Of a DNA stretch of 64,000 nucleotides, positions 43,024 to 51,986 are shown piece by piece. This stretch comes from Camelimonas lactis (GTDB taxonomy: Bacteria; Pseudomonadota; Alphaproteobacteria; Rhizobiales; Beijerinckiaceae), in assembly GCF_004342915.1 (NCBI RefSeq), contig NZ_SLWL01000010.1, positions 62,001-126,000 on the forward strand. Reading direction: 5' to 3'. The notes beneath the pieces were generated by a model, which was given only the letters and a program-made list of their open reading frames with translations, did no database searches and was not told the DNA's origin. Position 1 is the stretch's first letter. Each line of letters opens with the position of its first letter. A program made the position numbers and the translations under genes.

Positions 43024-43082
43024 ATCGAACCGCCGACACTGCGATTTTCAGTCGCATGCTCTACCAACTGAGCTACCTGGGC
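43007..43082 (-). tRNA. tRNA-Phe(GAA)
   Basis: On the minus strand 76 bases fold as a complete tRNA. The acceptor GCCCAGG pairs with CCTGGGC, the D-arm is AGCTCAGTTGGTAGAGC, the anticodon stem TGCGA/TCGCA holds the loop CTGAAAA with anticodon GAA, the T-arm includes GGTTCGATTCC, and CCA is encoded. The gene is intact. It is the integration target of the island on its 3' side. Confidence 0.97.
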
Positions 43083-43120
43083 AACCGGTCCGCGGAGTGT
43101 TCGTCCGCGTTGGTGAGGCG

Positions 43121-43149
43121 CTTATAGGCGGGGGCGGTCCGGGTGTCCA
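43121..43149 (-). promoter_or_regulatory. promoter of tRNA-Phe
   Basis: On the minus strand TGGACA (43149-43144) and TATAAG (43126-43121) are separated by 17 bases, each one base from the sigma-70 consensus. The -10 lies 38 bases before the mature 5' end of the tRNA, which leaves room for a short leader. Confidence 0.7.
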
Positions 43150-43621
43150 GTGGGGCTGGGGTCGGAAACCACCACGCTATCCACAGAATGTCGTGCGTCT
43201 GCTGCGCTGCTGCGACATGGAAAACACGCCAGATTCCGTCTTTTGTCGGATGGACAGGTTCTAAGCCGTTCAGTTTCTTGACTTGTCGCCGCCTCGCCGG
43301 TAGCCGTCCACGCAGGTGGGCGGCAGTCGCAGGCCATGTGGACGGTCGCCTGGATCGGGCGCGCGCCGCAGGACCAAGGTGGCGCGCGTTCGCGGCGCAA
43401 TCCGCGCCTGGCGCCGCGAAAATGTGGTTGCGATCGCGGGTATGCCTGTCCGGGCCGCCCGGTCGCGGGCAGGTTTCCGGTCCGGGCCGGATTGGGGCGT
43501 TCTTCACCCGGTGCGGTTGCCGCGTCGCGTGGAGGGGTGCGATGAAGTGGGGATCAGGGCCGGCCCGGCCAGTGCGGGCCGGAGCTCCCTGACGGGGCAA
43601 GGCTGAGGCCAGGGGTAAAGC
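43150..43621. other. intergenic region between tRNA-Phe and the Liv-type operon
   Basis: No gene is seen in these 470 bases. It must contain the promoter of the binding-protein gene at 43622. The region 43180-43290 is less GC-rich than its surroundings and contains TTGACT near 43278, but no convincing -10 follows at a normal distance. The frames on both strands have no domain. Confidence 0.45.
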
Positions 43622-44815
43622 ATGAAGAAGGCATTCCGGATTGCGGCGTTCACCGCCGCTGTGACCATCAGCGTCAGCGCGCTTGGGCTCATTGCGTCGG
43701 GCAGCGTCGCCCGCGCCGCCGACCCGGTGCGCATTGGCGTCACCGTGTCCAGCACGGGCCCGGCGGCTTCCCTCGGCATCCCTGAGGCCAACGCCGTGGC
43801 GTTGCTGGCGAAGGAAGTGGCGGGTCATCCGGTGGAATACATCGTGCTGGACGACAGCACCGACACCACCAAGGGCGTCGCCAACATGCGCAAGTTCATC
43901 TCCGAGGAGAAGGTGGACGCGGTGGTGGGCTCGTCAGTGACGCCGGTCACCCTGGCCATGGTCGAGGTCGGGGCCGAGAACAAGGTGCCGGTCGTGTCGC
44001 TGGCCGCCAACGCCAAGATCGTCGAGCCGGTTGACGAGAAGCGCAAGTGGGCCTTCAAGACCCCGCAGAACGACCGTCTGATGGCGAAGGGCATCGCTGA
44101 CCACATGGCCGCAAATGGCGTGAAGTCGGTGGGCTTCATCGGCTTCACCGACGCCTACGGCGAGGGCTGGCTGGAAGAAATCAAGCCGGCGCTGGAAGCC
44201 AAGGGCATCAGGCTGGTGGCCGTGGAGCGCTACAACCGCCCCGACACCTCGGTGACCGGCCAGGCGCTGAAGCTGATGGCGGCGAAGCCCGACGCCATCA
44301 TGATCGCCGGCGCCGGCACCCCGGCGGCGCTGCCCGCCCGCACCCTGAAGGAGCGCGGCTTCAAGGGACCGATCTACCAGACCCACGGCGCCGCCAATAA
44401 CGACTTCCTCCGCGTTGGCGGCAAGGATGTGGAAGGCTCGGTGCTGCCCGCCGGCCCGGTGCTGGTGGCCGACCAGCTGCCGGACAACCACCCGTCGAAG
44501 AAGATCGCCCAGAAGTTCATCAGCGACTATGAGGCCAAATACGGCAAGGGCTCGGTGTCAACCTTCGGCGCCCACATGTATGACGCCGGCCTGCTGCTGC
44601 AGGCGGCGATTCCGGCGGCCCTGAAGGTGGCGAAGCCTGGCACGCCGGAGTTCCGCGCCGCCCTGCGCGACGCCATCGAGAACGCGAAGGATGTGGTCTA
44701 CACCCAGGGCGTCGTCAACATGACGCCCACCGACCACGTCGGTCAGGACGATCGCGCCCGCGTCATGGTGCAGATCAAGGACGGCGCCTGGAAGCTGCTG
44801 CCCGCCAGCAAGTAA
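43622..44815 (+). CDS. branched-chain-amino-acid-type ABC transporter, periplasmic binding protein
   Basis: The 397-residue protein has a signal peptide (MKKAFRIAAFTAAVTISVSA, cleavage near ARAADPVRIG). It has the LivJ-family blocks VRIGVTVSSTGPAASLGIPE, EYIVLDDSTDTTKGVANMRK, AKGIADHMAANGVKSVGFIG and VDAVVGSSVTPVTLAMVEVG. The mature start DPVRIGVTVSSTGPAA with the Ser/Thr cluster that holds the ligand carboxylate is typical. It is followed by permease and ATPase genes of the same system. The next genes downstream encode acyl-CoA catabolism, so the ligand may be a branched or fatty carboxylate and not an amino acid; this is inference. Confidence 0.93.
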   Translation: MKKAFRIAAFTAAVTISVSALGLIASGSVARAADPVRIGVTVSSTGPAASLGIPEANAVALLAKEVAGHPVEYIVLDDSTDTTKGVANMRKFISEEKVDAVVGSSVTPVTLAMVEVGAENKVPVVSLAANAKIVEPVDEKRKWAFKTPQNDRLMAKGIADHMAANGVKSVGFIGFTDAYGEGWLEEIKPALEAKGIRLVAVERYNRPDTSVTGQALKLMAAKPDAIMIAGAGTPAALPARTLKERGFKGPIYQTHGAANNDFLRVGGKDVEGSVLPAGPVLVADQLPDNHPSKKIAQKFISDYEAKYGKGSVSTFGAHMYDAGLLLQAAIPAALKVAKPGTPEFRAALRDAIENAKDVVYTQGVVNMTPTDHVGQDDRARVMVQIKDGAWKLLPASK

Positions 44816-44830
44816 GGCGCTGGCGCGAAA

Positions 44831-44852
44831 CCGGCGGCGATATCGCCGCCGG
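44831..44852. terminator. 22-bp perfect palindrome after the binding-protein gene
   Basis: CCGGCGGCGATATCGCCGCCGG is fully self-complementary and lies 15 bases after the stop codon. Such a stem can protect the abundant binding-protein mRNA from 3' decay or cause partial termination, giving less permease than binding protein. There is no T-tract, so full termination is unlikely. Confidence 0.5.
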
Positions 44853-44928
44853 CGGGCCCGGCAGGCGGGCCCCGGCGCGGCCGGGGCCTGATCGCGCTGA
44901 AGCGCCCGCCCGCCAGGGCATGGCGGCG

Positions 44929-44962
44929 TTTTCCCCTCGGGCCGCTCCGCCTGAGGGGAAAA
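44929..44962. terminator. second stem-loop in the gap before the permease gene
   Basis: TTTTCCCCTC (44929-44938) pairs perfectly with GAGGGGAAAA (44953-44962) around a 14-base loop. It lies between the binding-protein and permease genes, about 110 bases before the latter. It may attenuate read-through or mark a separate leader. No downstream T-run longer than four is present. Confidence 0.4.
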
Positions 44963-45073
44963 TGCTTTTGCCTGGCGTCACATGAAAGAGATCGAGCGCA
45001 GGACCCGGCCGGGCTTTGCGCTTCCCGCCGAGGTCCTGGTCCCCGCGACCTTCGGCCCCACAAGGAACGCGAC

Positions 45074-46114
45074 GTGGACCTGTCGATTTTCCTGATCCTG
45101 CTTCAGGACGGCGTCATCAATGGCGCCATTTACGCCCTGCTGGGGCTTTCGCTCGTGCTGGTGTTCACGGTCACCCGCGTCATCTTCATTCCCCAGGGCG
45201 AGTTCGTCAGCTTCGGGGCCCTGACCCTGGCGCTGCTGGAACGCGGCCAGACGCCGGCGACCATCTGGCTGCTGCTGGCGCTCGGCGTCGTTTCGGCCGT
45301 GGCGCAGGTGTGGCAGGGTAGGCGCACGCTGTCAGCCCGCCGCGTGCTGGCCATCGCCGGCACGGATCTGGCGCTGCCTGCCGCCGTCGCCGCGGTCACC
45401 ATGCTGCTGGCGCCCATGAAGCCGCCGGTCGTCGTGCAGATCGCCCTGACGCTGGCCATCATCACCCCGATGGGCCCTTACATCTACCGCATGGCGTTCC
45501 AGCCGCTGGCTGAAGCCTCCACCCTGGTGCTGCTCATCGCCGCCATCGGCGTGCACCTGGCGCTCACCGGCCTCGGCCTGGTGTTTTTTGGCGCCGAGGG
45601 CTCGCGCACCGAGCCGTTCTCCAGCGCCATGTTCGAAATCGGCTCGCTGCTGGTTTCCGGCCAGTCCCTGTGGATCATGGGCGTGACGGCGGCGCTGGTC
45701 GCCGCGCTGGGGGCCTTCTTCGAGCTGACGCTCACCGGCAAGGCCCTGCGCGCCACGGCGGTCAACCGCCTCGGCGCGCGCCTGGTCGGCATCGCCCCGT
45801 CCATGTCGTCGACCATCGCTTTCACGCTGGCCGGCTTCATCGGCGCCCTGTCGGGCGTGCTCGTCTCGCCGCTGACCACGATCTATTACGACACCGGCTT
45901 CCTTATTGGCCTCAAGGGCTTCGTCGCCGCCATCATCGCTGGCCTCGCCAGCTACCCCATCGCCGGGGCGGCGGCGATTCTCGTCGGCGTGGTCGAGGCG
46001 CTGGCCTCGTTCTGGGCGTCGTCGTTCAAGGAAGTGATCGTCTTCCTGATCATCATCCCGGTCCTGTTGTGGCGCACCTGGGGCGCGCCGGTCGTCGAGG
46101 AGGATGACCATTGA
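45074..46114 (+). CDS. livH: ABC transporter permease, LivH type
   Basis: The 346-residue membrane protein starts at GTG 45074 after AAGGAACG. It opens [20 protein letters not shown] then [20 protein letters not shown], the characteristic LivH start. The coupling loop is [19 protein letters not shown] near residues 222-240. About 50 residues more than usual are present between the second and third segments. It forms the membrane channel with the LivM half of the next gene. The stop overlaps the next start (TTGA), so translation is coupled. Confidence 0.92.
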   Translation: MDLSIFLILLQDGVINGAIYALLGLSLVLVFTVTRVIFIPQGEFVSFGALTLALLERGQTPATIWLLLALGVVSAVAQVWQGRRTLSARRVLAIAGTDLALPAAVAAVTMLLAPMKPPVVVQIALTLAIITPMGPYIYRMAFQPLAEASTLVLLIAAIGVHLALTGLGLVFFGAEGSRTEPFSSAMFEIGSLLVSGQSLWIMGVTAALVAALGAFFELTLTGKALRATAVNRLGARLVGIAPSMSSTIAFTLAGFIGALSGVLVSPLTTIYYDTGFLIGLKGFVAAIIAGLASYPIAGAAAILVGVVEALASFWASSFKEVIVFLIIIPVLLWRTWGAPVVEEDDH

Positions 46115-47970
46115 GCACGCCGGCTTCCACCGACAACGCCGCCGGTAGCGTTTCTGGCGCTGGCGTTGAAACCGCCCCGCGCGGGCGCGGCGCCCGCCTT
46201 GTCGCGCCGCTGGCCGCTCTTGCGGTCTCAGCGCTCATTCCGCTGGTCCCGGGCCTGCCGCAGTTCTGGATCACCCTGCTCAATTACATCGGCCTTTACG
46301 CCCTTGTGGCGATCGGCCTTGTGGTGCTGACCGGCGTTGGCGGCATGACCTCGTTCGGCCAGGCCATGTTCGTCGGCGCCGGCGCCTACACCACCGCCAT
46401 CCTCACCACCCGTTATGGCGTCAATCCGTGGCTGGCCCTGCCGGCGGCGCTGGCGGTCACTGGCGTCTTCGCGTGGGGGGTGGGGGCGGTGACCCTGCGC
46501 CTCTCCGGCCATTACCTGCCGCTGGCGACCATCGCCTGGAACATCAGCTTCTTCTACATCGTCGGCAATCTGGACCTGTTCGCCAAATTCGACGGCATTT
46601 CCGGCATTCCGCCGATCGCCATCGGCGGCTTCGCCTTCAGCGACGGGCCGTCGCTGTATTATCTGATCTGGGGCGCGGTGGCGCTGGCGGTGATCGCCAC
46701 GCTGAACCTGCTGGACTCGCGCGTTGGCCGCGCCATCCGGGCGCTGCGCGGCGGCGTGGTGGCGGCCGAGTCCTTCGGCGTCGACACCGGCCGGGCCCGC
46801 ATTCTCGCCTTCGTCTACGCCGCGCTGCTCGCCGGCCTGTCCGGCTGGCTCTACGCCCATCTGCAACGGGCGGTGAACCCGTCGCCCTTCGGCCTCAACG
46901 CCAGCATCGAATACCTGCTGATGGCGGTGGTCGGCGGCGCCGGCTCCGTCTGGGGCGCGATTCTTGGCGCTGGCCTCGTCACCATCATTCGTGACCAGTT
47001 GCAGGACTGGCTGCCGTGGCTGATCGGGGCGCGGGGCAATTTTGAGGCGATCGCCTTTGGCGTCATCCTCGTGCTGCTGCTGCAAAACGCCCGCGACGGC
47101 CTGTGGCCGCACGTGCTGCGCCTGTGCAAGGCCCGCCCGGCGACCCGCTGCCACCACGCGGAAGCCGGCGAACTGGCGCCGCGCGCCCGTTCAGCCGGCG
47201 AGCAGCGCGCCGATGCGCCGGTGCTGGCCGTCAGAGATTTGCGCAAGCAGTTCGGCGGCCTGGTGGCGGTCAACGACCTGTCGTTCGCGGTAGGGCGTCG
47301 CGAGATCGTCGGCCTCATTGGCCCCAACGGCGCCGGCAAATCCACCACTTTCGATCTGGTCACCGGCGTCACGCCGCCTACCTCCGGCGACATCCGCTAT
47401 TTTGGTGAGGAAGCGACCGGCGAGCGCGCCCGGGTCATCGCCCGGCGCGGCGTGGCGCGCACGTTCCAGCATGTGCGCCTGGCCGCTGGCATGAGCGTCA
47501 TCGAGAACGTCGCCCTGGGCGCGCATCTGCGCGGCCATGCCGGGGCGGTGGGGGCGGTCCTGCGTCTCGACCGCGCCGAGGAAGCCCGCATCTTCGCCGA
47601 GGCGCACCGGCAGCTAGGCCGCGTCGGCCTCGCCGATCTGGCTGATCGTCCCGCCGTCAGCCTCGCCCTTGGCCAGCAGCGCATCGTCGAGATCGCCCGC
47701 GCCCTGTGCCTCGACCCGTCGATGCTGTTGCTCGACGAGCCGGCGGCCGGCCTGCGACACCGTGAGAAGAAGCAGCTGGCGGCGCTGTTGCGCCAGTTGC
47801 GCGACGAGGGCCTGTCGATCCTGCTGGTTGAGCACGACATGGACTTCGTCATGGGCCTGACCGACCGGCTGGTGGTGATGGAGTTCGGCTCCCGCCTGGC
47901 CGAGGGAACGCCGGAAGAGATCCGCAACAACCCCGCCGTGCTCGAGGCATATCTGGGAGGCGTGGCGTGA
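46111..47970 (+). CDS. fused ABC transporter permease and ATP-binding protein (LivM-LivG fusion)
   Basis: The 619-residue product joins two subunits. Residues about 25-335 are a LivM permease ([40 protein letters not shown], coupling loop [20 protein letters not shown]). Residues about 370-619 are a LivG ATPase with Walker [20 protein letters not shown], a signature region replaced by [20 protein letters not shown], Walker [14 protein letters not shown] and the switch [10 protein letters not shown]. In LivG the signature usually reads LSYGxQR, so SLALGQQR is a mild variant. The start is a TTG overlapping livH, with GAGGAGG upstream. Such fusions exist in alphaproteobacteria but separate genes are the rule. 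Confidence 0.92.
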   Translation: MSTPASTDNAAGSVSGAGVETAPRGRGARLVAPLAALAVSALIPLVPGLPQFWITLLNYIGLYALVAIGLVVLTGVGGMTSFGQAMFVGAGAYTTAILTTRYGVNPWLALPAALAVTGVFAWGVGAVTLRLSGHYLPLATIAWNISFFYIVGNLDLFAKFDGISGIPPIAIGGFAFSDGPSLYYLIWGAVALAVIATLNLLDSRVGRAIRALRGGVVAAESFGVDTGRARILAFVYAALLAGLSGWLYAHLQRAVNPSPFGLNASIEYLLMAVVGGAGSVWGAILGAGLVTIIRDQLQDWLPWLIGARGNFEAIAFGVILVLLLQNARDGLWPHVLRLCKARPATRCHHAEAGELAPRARSAGEQRADAPVLAVRDLRKQFGGLVAVNDLSFAVGRREIVGLIGPNGAGKSTTFDLVTGVTPPTSGDIRYFGEEATGERARVIARRGVARTFQHVRLAAGMSVIENVALGAHLRGHAGAVGAVLRLDRAEEARIFAEAHRQLGRVGLADLADRPAVSLALGQQRIVEIARALCLDPSMLLLDEPAAGLRHREKKQLAALLRQLRDEGLSILLVEHDMDFVMGLTDRLVVMEFGSRLAEGTPEEIRNNPAVLEAYLGGVA

Positions 47971-48746
47971 GCGCGTTGCTTCAGCTGGAAAAGCTTTCCG
48001 TGGCCTATCACGGCGTTGACGCCGTGCGCGGCGTATCCCTGTCGGCGCCGCGCGGCGCCATTGTCTCGGTGATCGGCGCCAACGGCGCCGGCAAATCCAC
48101 CATGCTCAACGCCGCCATGGGCATCCTGCCGGCGCGCGGCCAGATCATGTTCGACGGCGCGCCCATCCACGGGCTGTCGGTGGAGGAGCGCTTCGCCCGG
48201 GGCATCGCGCTGGTGGCGGAAAAGCGCGAACTGTTCGCGACCTTGCCGGTGGAGGACAATCTGGCCCTCGGCCGTTTCCGCTTCCGCCGCGAGGGCCGGG
48301 CGGCGGCCCATGCGGCGCTGGAGGAGGTCTATGATCTGTTTCCGCGCCTGCGTGAGCGGCGGCGGCAACTGGCCGGCACGCTTTCCGGCGGCGAGCGGCA
48401 GATGCTGGCCATGGGGCGCGCCCTCATGGGCAAGCCGCGCCTGCTGATGCTCGATGAGCCAAGCCTCGGCCTCGCGCCGCTGATCGTGCGCGAGATTTTC
48501 CGCATCGTGGTGTCGTTGCGCGAGCGCGGCGTCTCCATCCTGCTGGTGGAGCAGAACGCGCGCGCCGCGCTGCAAATCTCCGACTACGGCTATGTGCTGG
48601 AAAACGGCCGCGTCTCGCTGGAAGGCCCCAGCGCCGCCCTGCAGGAGGACGCCCGCGTCGCCGCCACCTATCTCGGCTTCGGCGCCCAAGAGGATGGGGA
48701 TGAGGATGAGAATGGGGAGGGGGACGACGACGACGGGGAGGCGTGA
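47967..48746 (+). CDS. livF: ABC transporter ATP-binding protein, LivF type
   Basis: The 259-residue ATPase begins at GTG 47967, overlapping the fusion gene by four bases. It has Walker [19 protein letters not shown], the LivF block [20 protein letters not shown], signature [20 protein letters not shown], Walker [21 protein letters not shown] and the switch [13 protein letters not shown]. The last 20 residues are an unusual acidic tail rich in Asp, Glu and Gly. It is the second ATPase of the Liv-type importer and ends the operon. Confidence 0.94.
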   Translation: MSALLQLEKLSVAYHGVDAVRGVSLSAPRGAIVSVIGANGAGKSTMLNAAMGILPARGQIMFDGAPIHGLSVEERFARGIALVAEKRELFATLPVEDNLALGRFRFRREGRAAAHAALEEVYDLFPRLRERRRQLAGTLSGGERQMLAMGRALMGKPRLLMLDEPSLGLAPLIVREIFRIVVSLRERGVSILLVEQNARAALQISDYGYVLENGRVSLEGPSAALQEDARVAATYLGFGAQEDGDEDENGEGDDDDGEA

Positions 48747-48753
48747 GCGCGCG

Positions 48754-49014
48754 CCCCAATGCGTCATGCCTGCGCGCGTCGCGGGCGACCACGTCTTACC
48801 CGTTTCCGTACATGGCGCGTTGCGGCCGCCGCTTGCTTGGACGGCCAGGACAGGCCCGACCAGGGCAGGCCCGACCAGGACAAGCCCTGTCAGAACAGGC
48901 CTTGCCATGACGGGGCGGGGTGTGACGGGTGGGCGTCCAACTGGCGTCCGGCATGCCAGGGCCCGGCTTCCATGCCCCAACGCGTCATACCCGCGCTTGT
49001 CGCGGGCATCCACG
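48754..49014. repeat. pair of 40-base intergenic repeats enclosing a 15-bp tandem repeat
   Basis: A 40-base block starting CCCCAATGCGTCATGCC at 48754-48793 recurs at 48975-49014 as CCCCAACGCGTCATACC, both with a TCGCGGGC core and CCACG end. Similar GTCAT...CGCGGGC intergenic palindromes are widely scattered in alphaproteobacterial genomes. Between them at 48848-48907 are four 15-bp tandem units of the type GGACAGGCCCGACCA. The whole 48747-49100 gap has no gene and no clear terminator for livF. Confidence 0.65.
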
Positions 49015-49100
49015 CATGGCGCCGGTCTGGAAACATCATTGAATCAACACATGAACTGTAACAGGAAATGTCCTGTATTTCATATGGTTGATGTAATATC

Positions 49101-49760
49101 CTAATCCAGTTTACCCGTCGACGACCTGTCGGACAGCGCTGTCTCCAGGGCCGGACGGTCCGGCGCGCCGACCATCCGCAGGGCGGAGCGGGCCATGGAA
49201 TCGGCGATCTGCTCCGGCGTCAGCCGCCCGCTGCCGCGATACCAGGCGTGAATCCAGATGATCATCCCGGCGATGCCGAGGCACACGATGGCCGGGTCTT
49301 CCACGTCGAACACGCCTTCGCGCAGGCCATCCTTGATAATGTCGCGGACGATGCGGTCGAAGTCGCCCTGCATGTCGCGGATGCGCTGGTCCACGTCGGC
49401 GGGCAGATGGGCGACTTCCCGGCTGGAGATGGCGATCCACTCGTGCCGCTCGATCACCACCAGGGTGAAATCGTGCAGCAGGCGGAACAGCCGCTCGTCA
49501 GCCCGGCCCGGCAGGGCGGCGGCGTCGATCGCCACCTGCACCGATTCGCTGATGCCGCGCTCACAGATGGTCGCCAGCATGTCCTGTTTGCTGCGGAAGT
49601 GCTGGTAAATAAGGGTCTTTGAAACGGACAGGCGCTCGGTCAGCGCGTCCGTGGTGGTCGCGGTGTAACCATTGCGGAAGAACAGTTCGCCGGCGGCGCG
49701 CAGGATCAACTCCCGCTTGTAGAGCGCTACGTCGTCCTTCATCGCCGATGGCGTCGCCAT
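49101..49760 (-). CDS. TetR/AcrR-family transcriptional regulator of the acyl-CoA operon
   Basis: The 219-residue protein has the TetR DNA-binding domain near residues 10-60: LILRAAGELFFRNGYTATTT, DALTERLSVSKTLIYQHFRS, KQDMLATICERG. The C-terminal part (IVCLGIAGMIIWIHAWYRGS then GRLTPEQIADSMARSALRMV) is that of regulators of short or branched acyl-CoA catabolism. ATG 49760 follows GGAGGGG. It is divergent from the carboxylase operon starting at 50225 and probably represses it. The palindromes at 50012-50025 and 50031-50044 are candidate operators. Confidence 0.92.
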   Translation of the reverse strand: MATPSAMKDDVALYKRELILRAAGELFFRNGYTATTTDALTERLSVSKTLIYQHFRSKQDMLATICERGISESVQVAIDAAALPGRADERLFRLLHDFTLVVIERHEWIAISSREVAHLPADVDQRIRDMQGDFDRIVRDIIKDGLREGVFDVEDPAIVCLGIAGMIIWIHAWYRGSGRLTPEQIADSMARSALRMVGAPDRPALETALSDRSSTGKLD

Positions 49761-50224
49761 GTCGTTGTCCCCTCCGGTCCTCACCACCTGCGCCAGGGCG
49801 TACCCGATGGTTCCTGCCTGCGCCTATCACGCTTTTTGTCGGAATCCTCAATGGCCCGCATTGCCATTGATGCTTTTTTCGCAGGCGCCGTCGACGGAAA
49901 TCATCCGCCGGCCGTCGCCGGCCGTTTCGCCCGCCGCCGCCTCATTGGGCGCCGGCGACCGCCGGTCGTTGTTGCGGGCGGTTTTTGCCCGAAGGCTCTT
50001 GACCGCTCTTTGTACTGAGTAGTACCACTAACGGAACGATCCGTCCCGCATTTTGTTCGCCTGAACGAAAATAGCGGAAGCGGCCCGCCGGTGGGGCGTG
50101 TGCTGGCGGAAGAATTTTCGAAAACAGCAGGCGGGGTGGATTCTGGCTGGTCTTGCCGGGCGTCCGTCTGGCTGGCGACGCCCGGGATCAACCTGTGGCG
50201 GCGATTGAACGGGGAGGACGGCGT
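49761..50224. other. divergent promoter region between the TetR gene and the acyl-CoA operon
   Basis: No gene is seen in these 464 bases. Two adjacent palindromes near 50012-50044 and a TTGACC hexamer (49999-50004) suggest a regulated promoter for the rightward operon. The remainder up to 50224 would be an untranslated leader, in which I see no known riboswitch. Confidence 0.5.
50012..50044. promoter_or_regulatory. two adjacent palindromes, candidate TetR operators
   Basis: GTACTGAGTAGTAC (50012-50025) has 5-bp arms around four bases, and ACGGAACGATCCGT (50031-50044) also has 5-bp arms around four bases. They lie just downstream of TTGACC (49999-50004), so a bound repressor would cover the -10 region of the operon. 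The two sites differ in sequence, so at most one may be the true operator. Confidence 0.45.
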
Positions 50225-51838
50225 ATGCCGGCATTCGAGTCGCGTGTGGTGGCGGCAGGGCCTGCCTATGAAGAAAACCGGGCGTTCATGCTCGACGCCA
50301 TCGCGGAGATGCACGGGCTGCAAAAGCGCGCCCGCGACGCCTCTGCCGCCTCCGGCCCGCGCTTCGTCAAACGCGGCCAGTTGCTGCCGCGCGAGCGCCT
50401 GACCCTGGCGCTGGATGAGGGCGCGCCCTGGCTGGAGCTGTGCTCGCTGGCCGGCTATCTGCGCGATGTCAGCAACCCGGCCAAAACCGTGCCAGGCTGC
50501 TCCAGCATCGCCGGCATCGGCTACGTCTCCGGCGTGCGCTGCATGGTGGTGGTGGATGACGCCGGCATCGCCGCCGGCTCCGCCCAGCCCATGGGCGGCG
50601 ACAAGATGCTGCGGCTTGAGGCCATCGCCATCAAGAACCGGCTGCCGTTCATCCATCTGGTCGAATCCGCCGGCGCCAACCTGCTTGGCTACAAGGTCGA
50701 GGACTTCGTCATCGGCGGCGGCCTGTTCGCCAACCTGGCCCGCCTGTCCGCCGCCGGCATCCCGGTCATCGCCTTGACCCATGGCTCATCCACCGCCGGC
50801 GGCGCCTACATGACCGGCCTTGCCGATTACGTCATCATGGTGCGCGATCGCGCCAAGGCGTTCCTGGCCGGCCCGCCGTTGCTCAAGGCGGCCACGGGCG
50901 AGGTTGCCACCGACGAGGAGCTGGGCGGCGCGGTGATGCACGCCACCGTCTCTGGCCTCGCCGAATATCTGGCCGAGGACGACGTCGACGGCGTGCGCAT
51001 CCTGCGCGAACTGGTCGGCAATCTGGGCTGGACCCAGGGCAACGAACTGCCGGAAGGGCCGGCCCCCGCGCTCGATCCCGAGGAATTGCTCGGCCTGTTC
51101 CCAAGGGATCACAAGAAGCCGGTCGACATGCGCGAGGTGATCGCCCGCCTCGTCGATGGCTCGGAGATGATGGAGTACAAGCCGCTCTACGGCCCACAGA
51201 CCGTCTGTGTCCAGGCGAAGCTGTTCGGCATGCAGATCGGGATCATCACCAACAACGGCCCGCTTGATCCCGCCGGCGCCAACAAGGCCACCCAGTTCAT
51301 CCACGCCTGCTGCCAGAACGGCTCGCCGCTGATCTACCTGCACAACACCACCGGCTACATCGTCGGCACGGAGTCGGAGCGGGCCGGCATGATCAAGATC
51401 GGCGCCAAGATGATCCAGGCCGTGGCCAACGCCACCGTGCCGCAACTCACCGTGATGTGCGGCGCCTCCTACGGCGCCGGCAATTACGGCATGTGCGGCC
51501 GCGGCTTCACGCCGGATTTCGCCTTCTCCTGGCCGACGGCGCGCACCGCCGTCATGGGCGCGGAGCAGGCGGCGCTGACCATGGCCATCGTCATGGAGGA
51601 CGGCGCGAAGGCGCGCGGCCTGCCGGTGGACGTGGAGGGCATCGAGACGATGAAGCAGAAGATCATCCAGACCTTCGAGAGCCAGATGTCGGCCTTCTAC
51701 ACCTCCGGCGCGGTGCTCGACGACGGTGTGATCGATCCGCGCGACACCCGCAACGTGCTGGGCATGGCGCTGTCCGTTTGCCTCTCGGGCCGTGCGCGTC
51801 AGGTGCGTCCGCTGACCTTTGGCGTGGGGCGCATGTAG
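50225..51838 (+). CDS. acyl-CoA carboxylase, carboxyltransferase (beta) subunit, AtuC/LiuB-like
   Basis: The 537-residue protein has the crotonase-fold carboxyltransferase halves. The N half has GIGYVSGVRCMVVVDDAGIA and GSSTAGGAYMTGLADYVIMV. The C half has QIGIITNNGPLDPAGANKAT and TVMCGASYGAGNYGMCGRGF, the latter being the glycine-rich acyl-CoA/biotin site. This set matches the beta subunits of methylcrotonyl-CoA and geranyl-CoA carboxylases. The alpha subunit gene follows. Presence of an AtuA-family gene in the operon hints at geranyl-CoA-like substrates, but sequence alone does not separate the two. The ATG at 50225 follows GGGGAGGACG. Confidence 0.9.
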   Translation: MPAFESRVVAAGPAYEENRAFMLDAIAEMHGLQKRARDASAASGPRFVKRGQLLPRERLTLALDEGAPWLELCSLAGYLRDVSNPAKTVPGCSSIAGIGYVSGVRCMVVVDDAGIAAGSAQPMGGDKMLRLEAIAIKNRLPFIHLVESAGANLLGYKVEDFVIGGGLFANLARLSAAGIPVIALTHGSSTAGGAYMTGLADYVIMVRDRAKAFLAGPPLLKAATGEVATDEELGGAVMHATVSGLAEYLAEDDVDGVRILRELVGNLGWTQGNELPEGPAPALDPEELLGLFPRDHKKPVDMREVIARLVDGSEMMEYKPLYGPQTVCVQAKLFGMQIGIITNNGPLDPAGANKATQFIHACCQNGSPLIYLHNTTGYIVGTESERAGMIKIGAKMIQAVANATVPQLTVMCGASYGAGNYGMCGRGFTPDFAFSWPTARTAVMGAEQAALTMAIVMEDGAKARGLPVDVEGIETMKQKIIQTFESQMSAFYTSGAVLDDGVIDPRDTRNVLGMALSVCLSGRARQVRPLTFGVGRM

Positions 51839-51986
51839 GCCGGGTTCCTGTAATCCGCCTGTCCGCCGCGCCCGCTCCATGCGCGGCGGCGATCACAGGG
51901 CGGGCGCCGCGCGGCCAGATGGGCCCCGGCGTCCCGCCTGACCCTGGCGCTGGCGCGCCCCGAATTCGAGCCTGCTGAGGCCTCTG

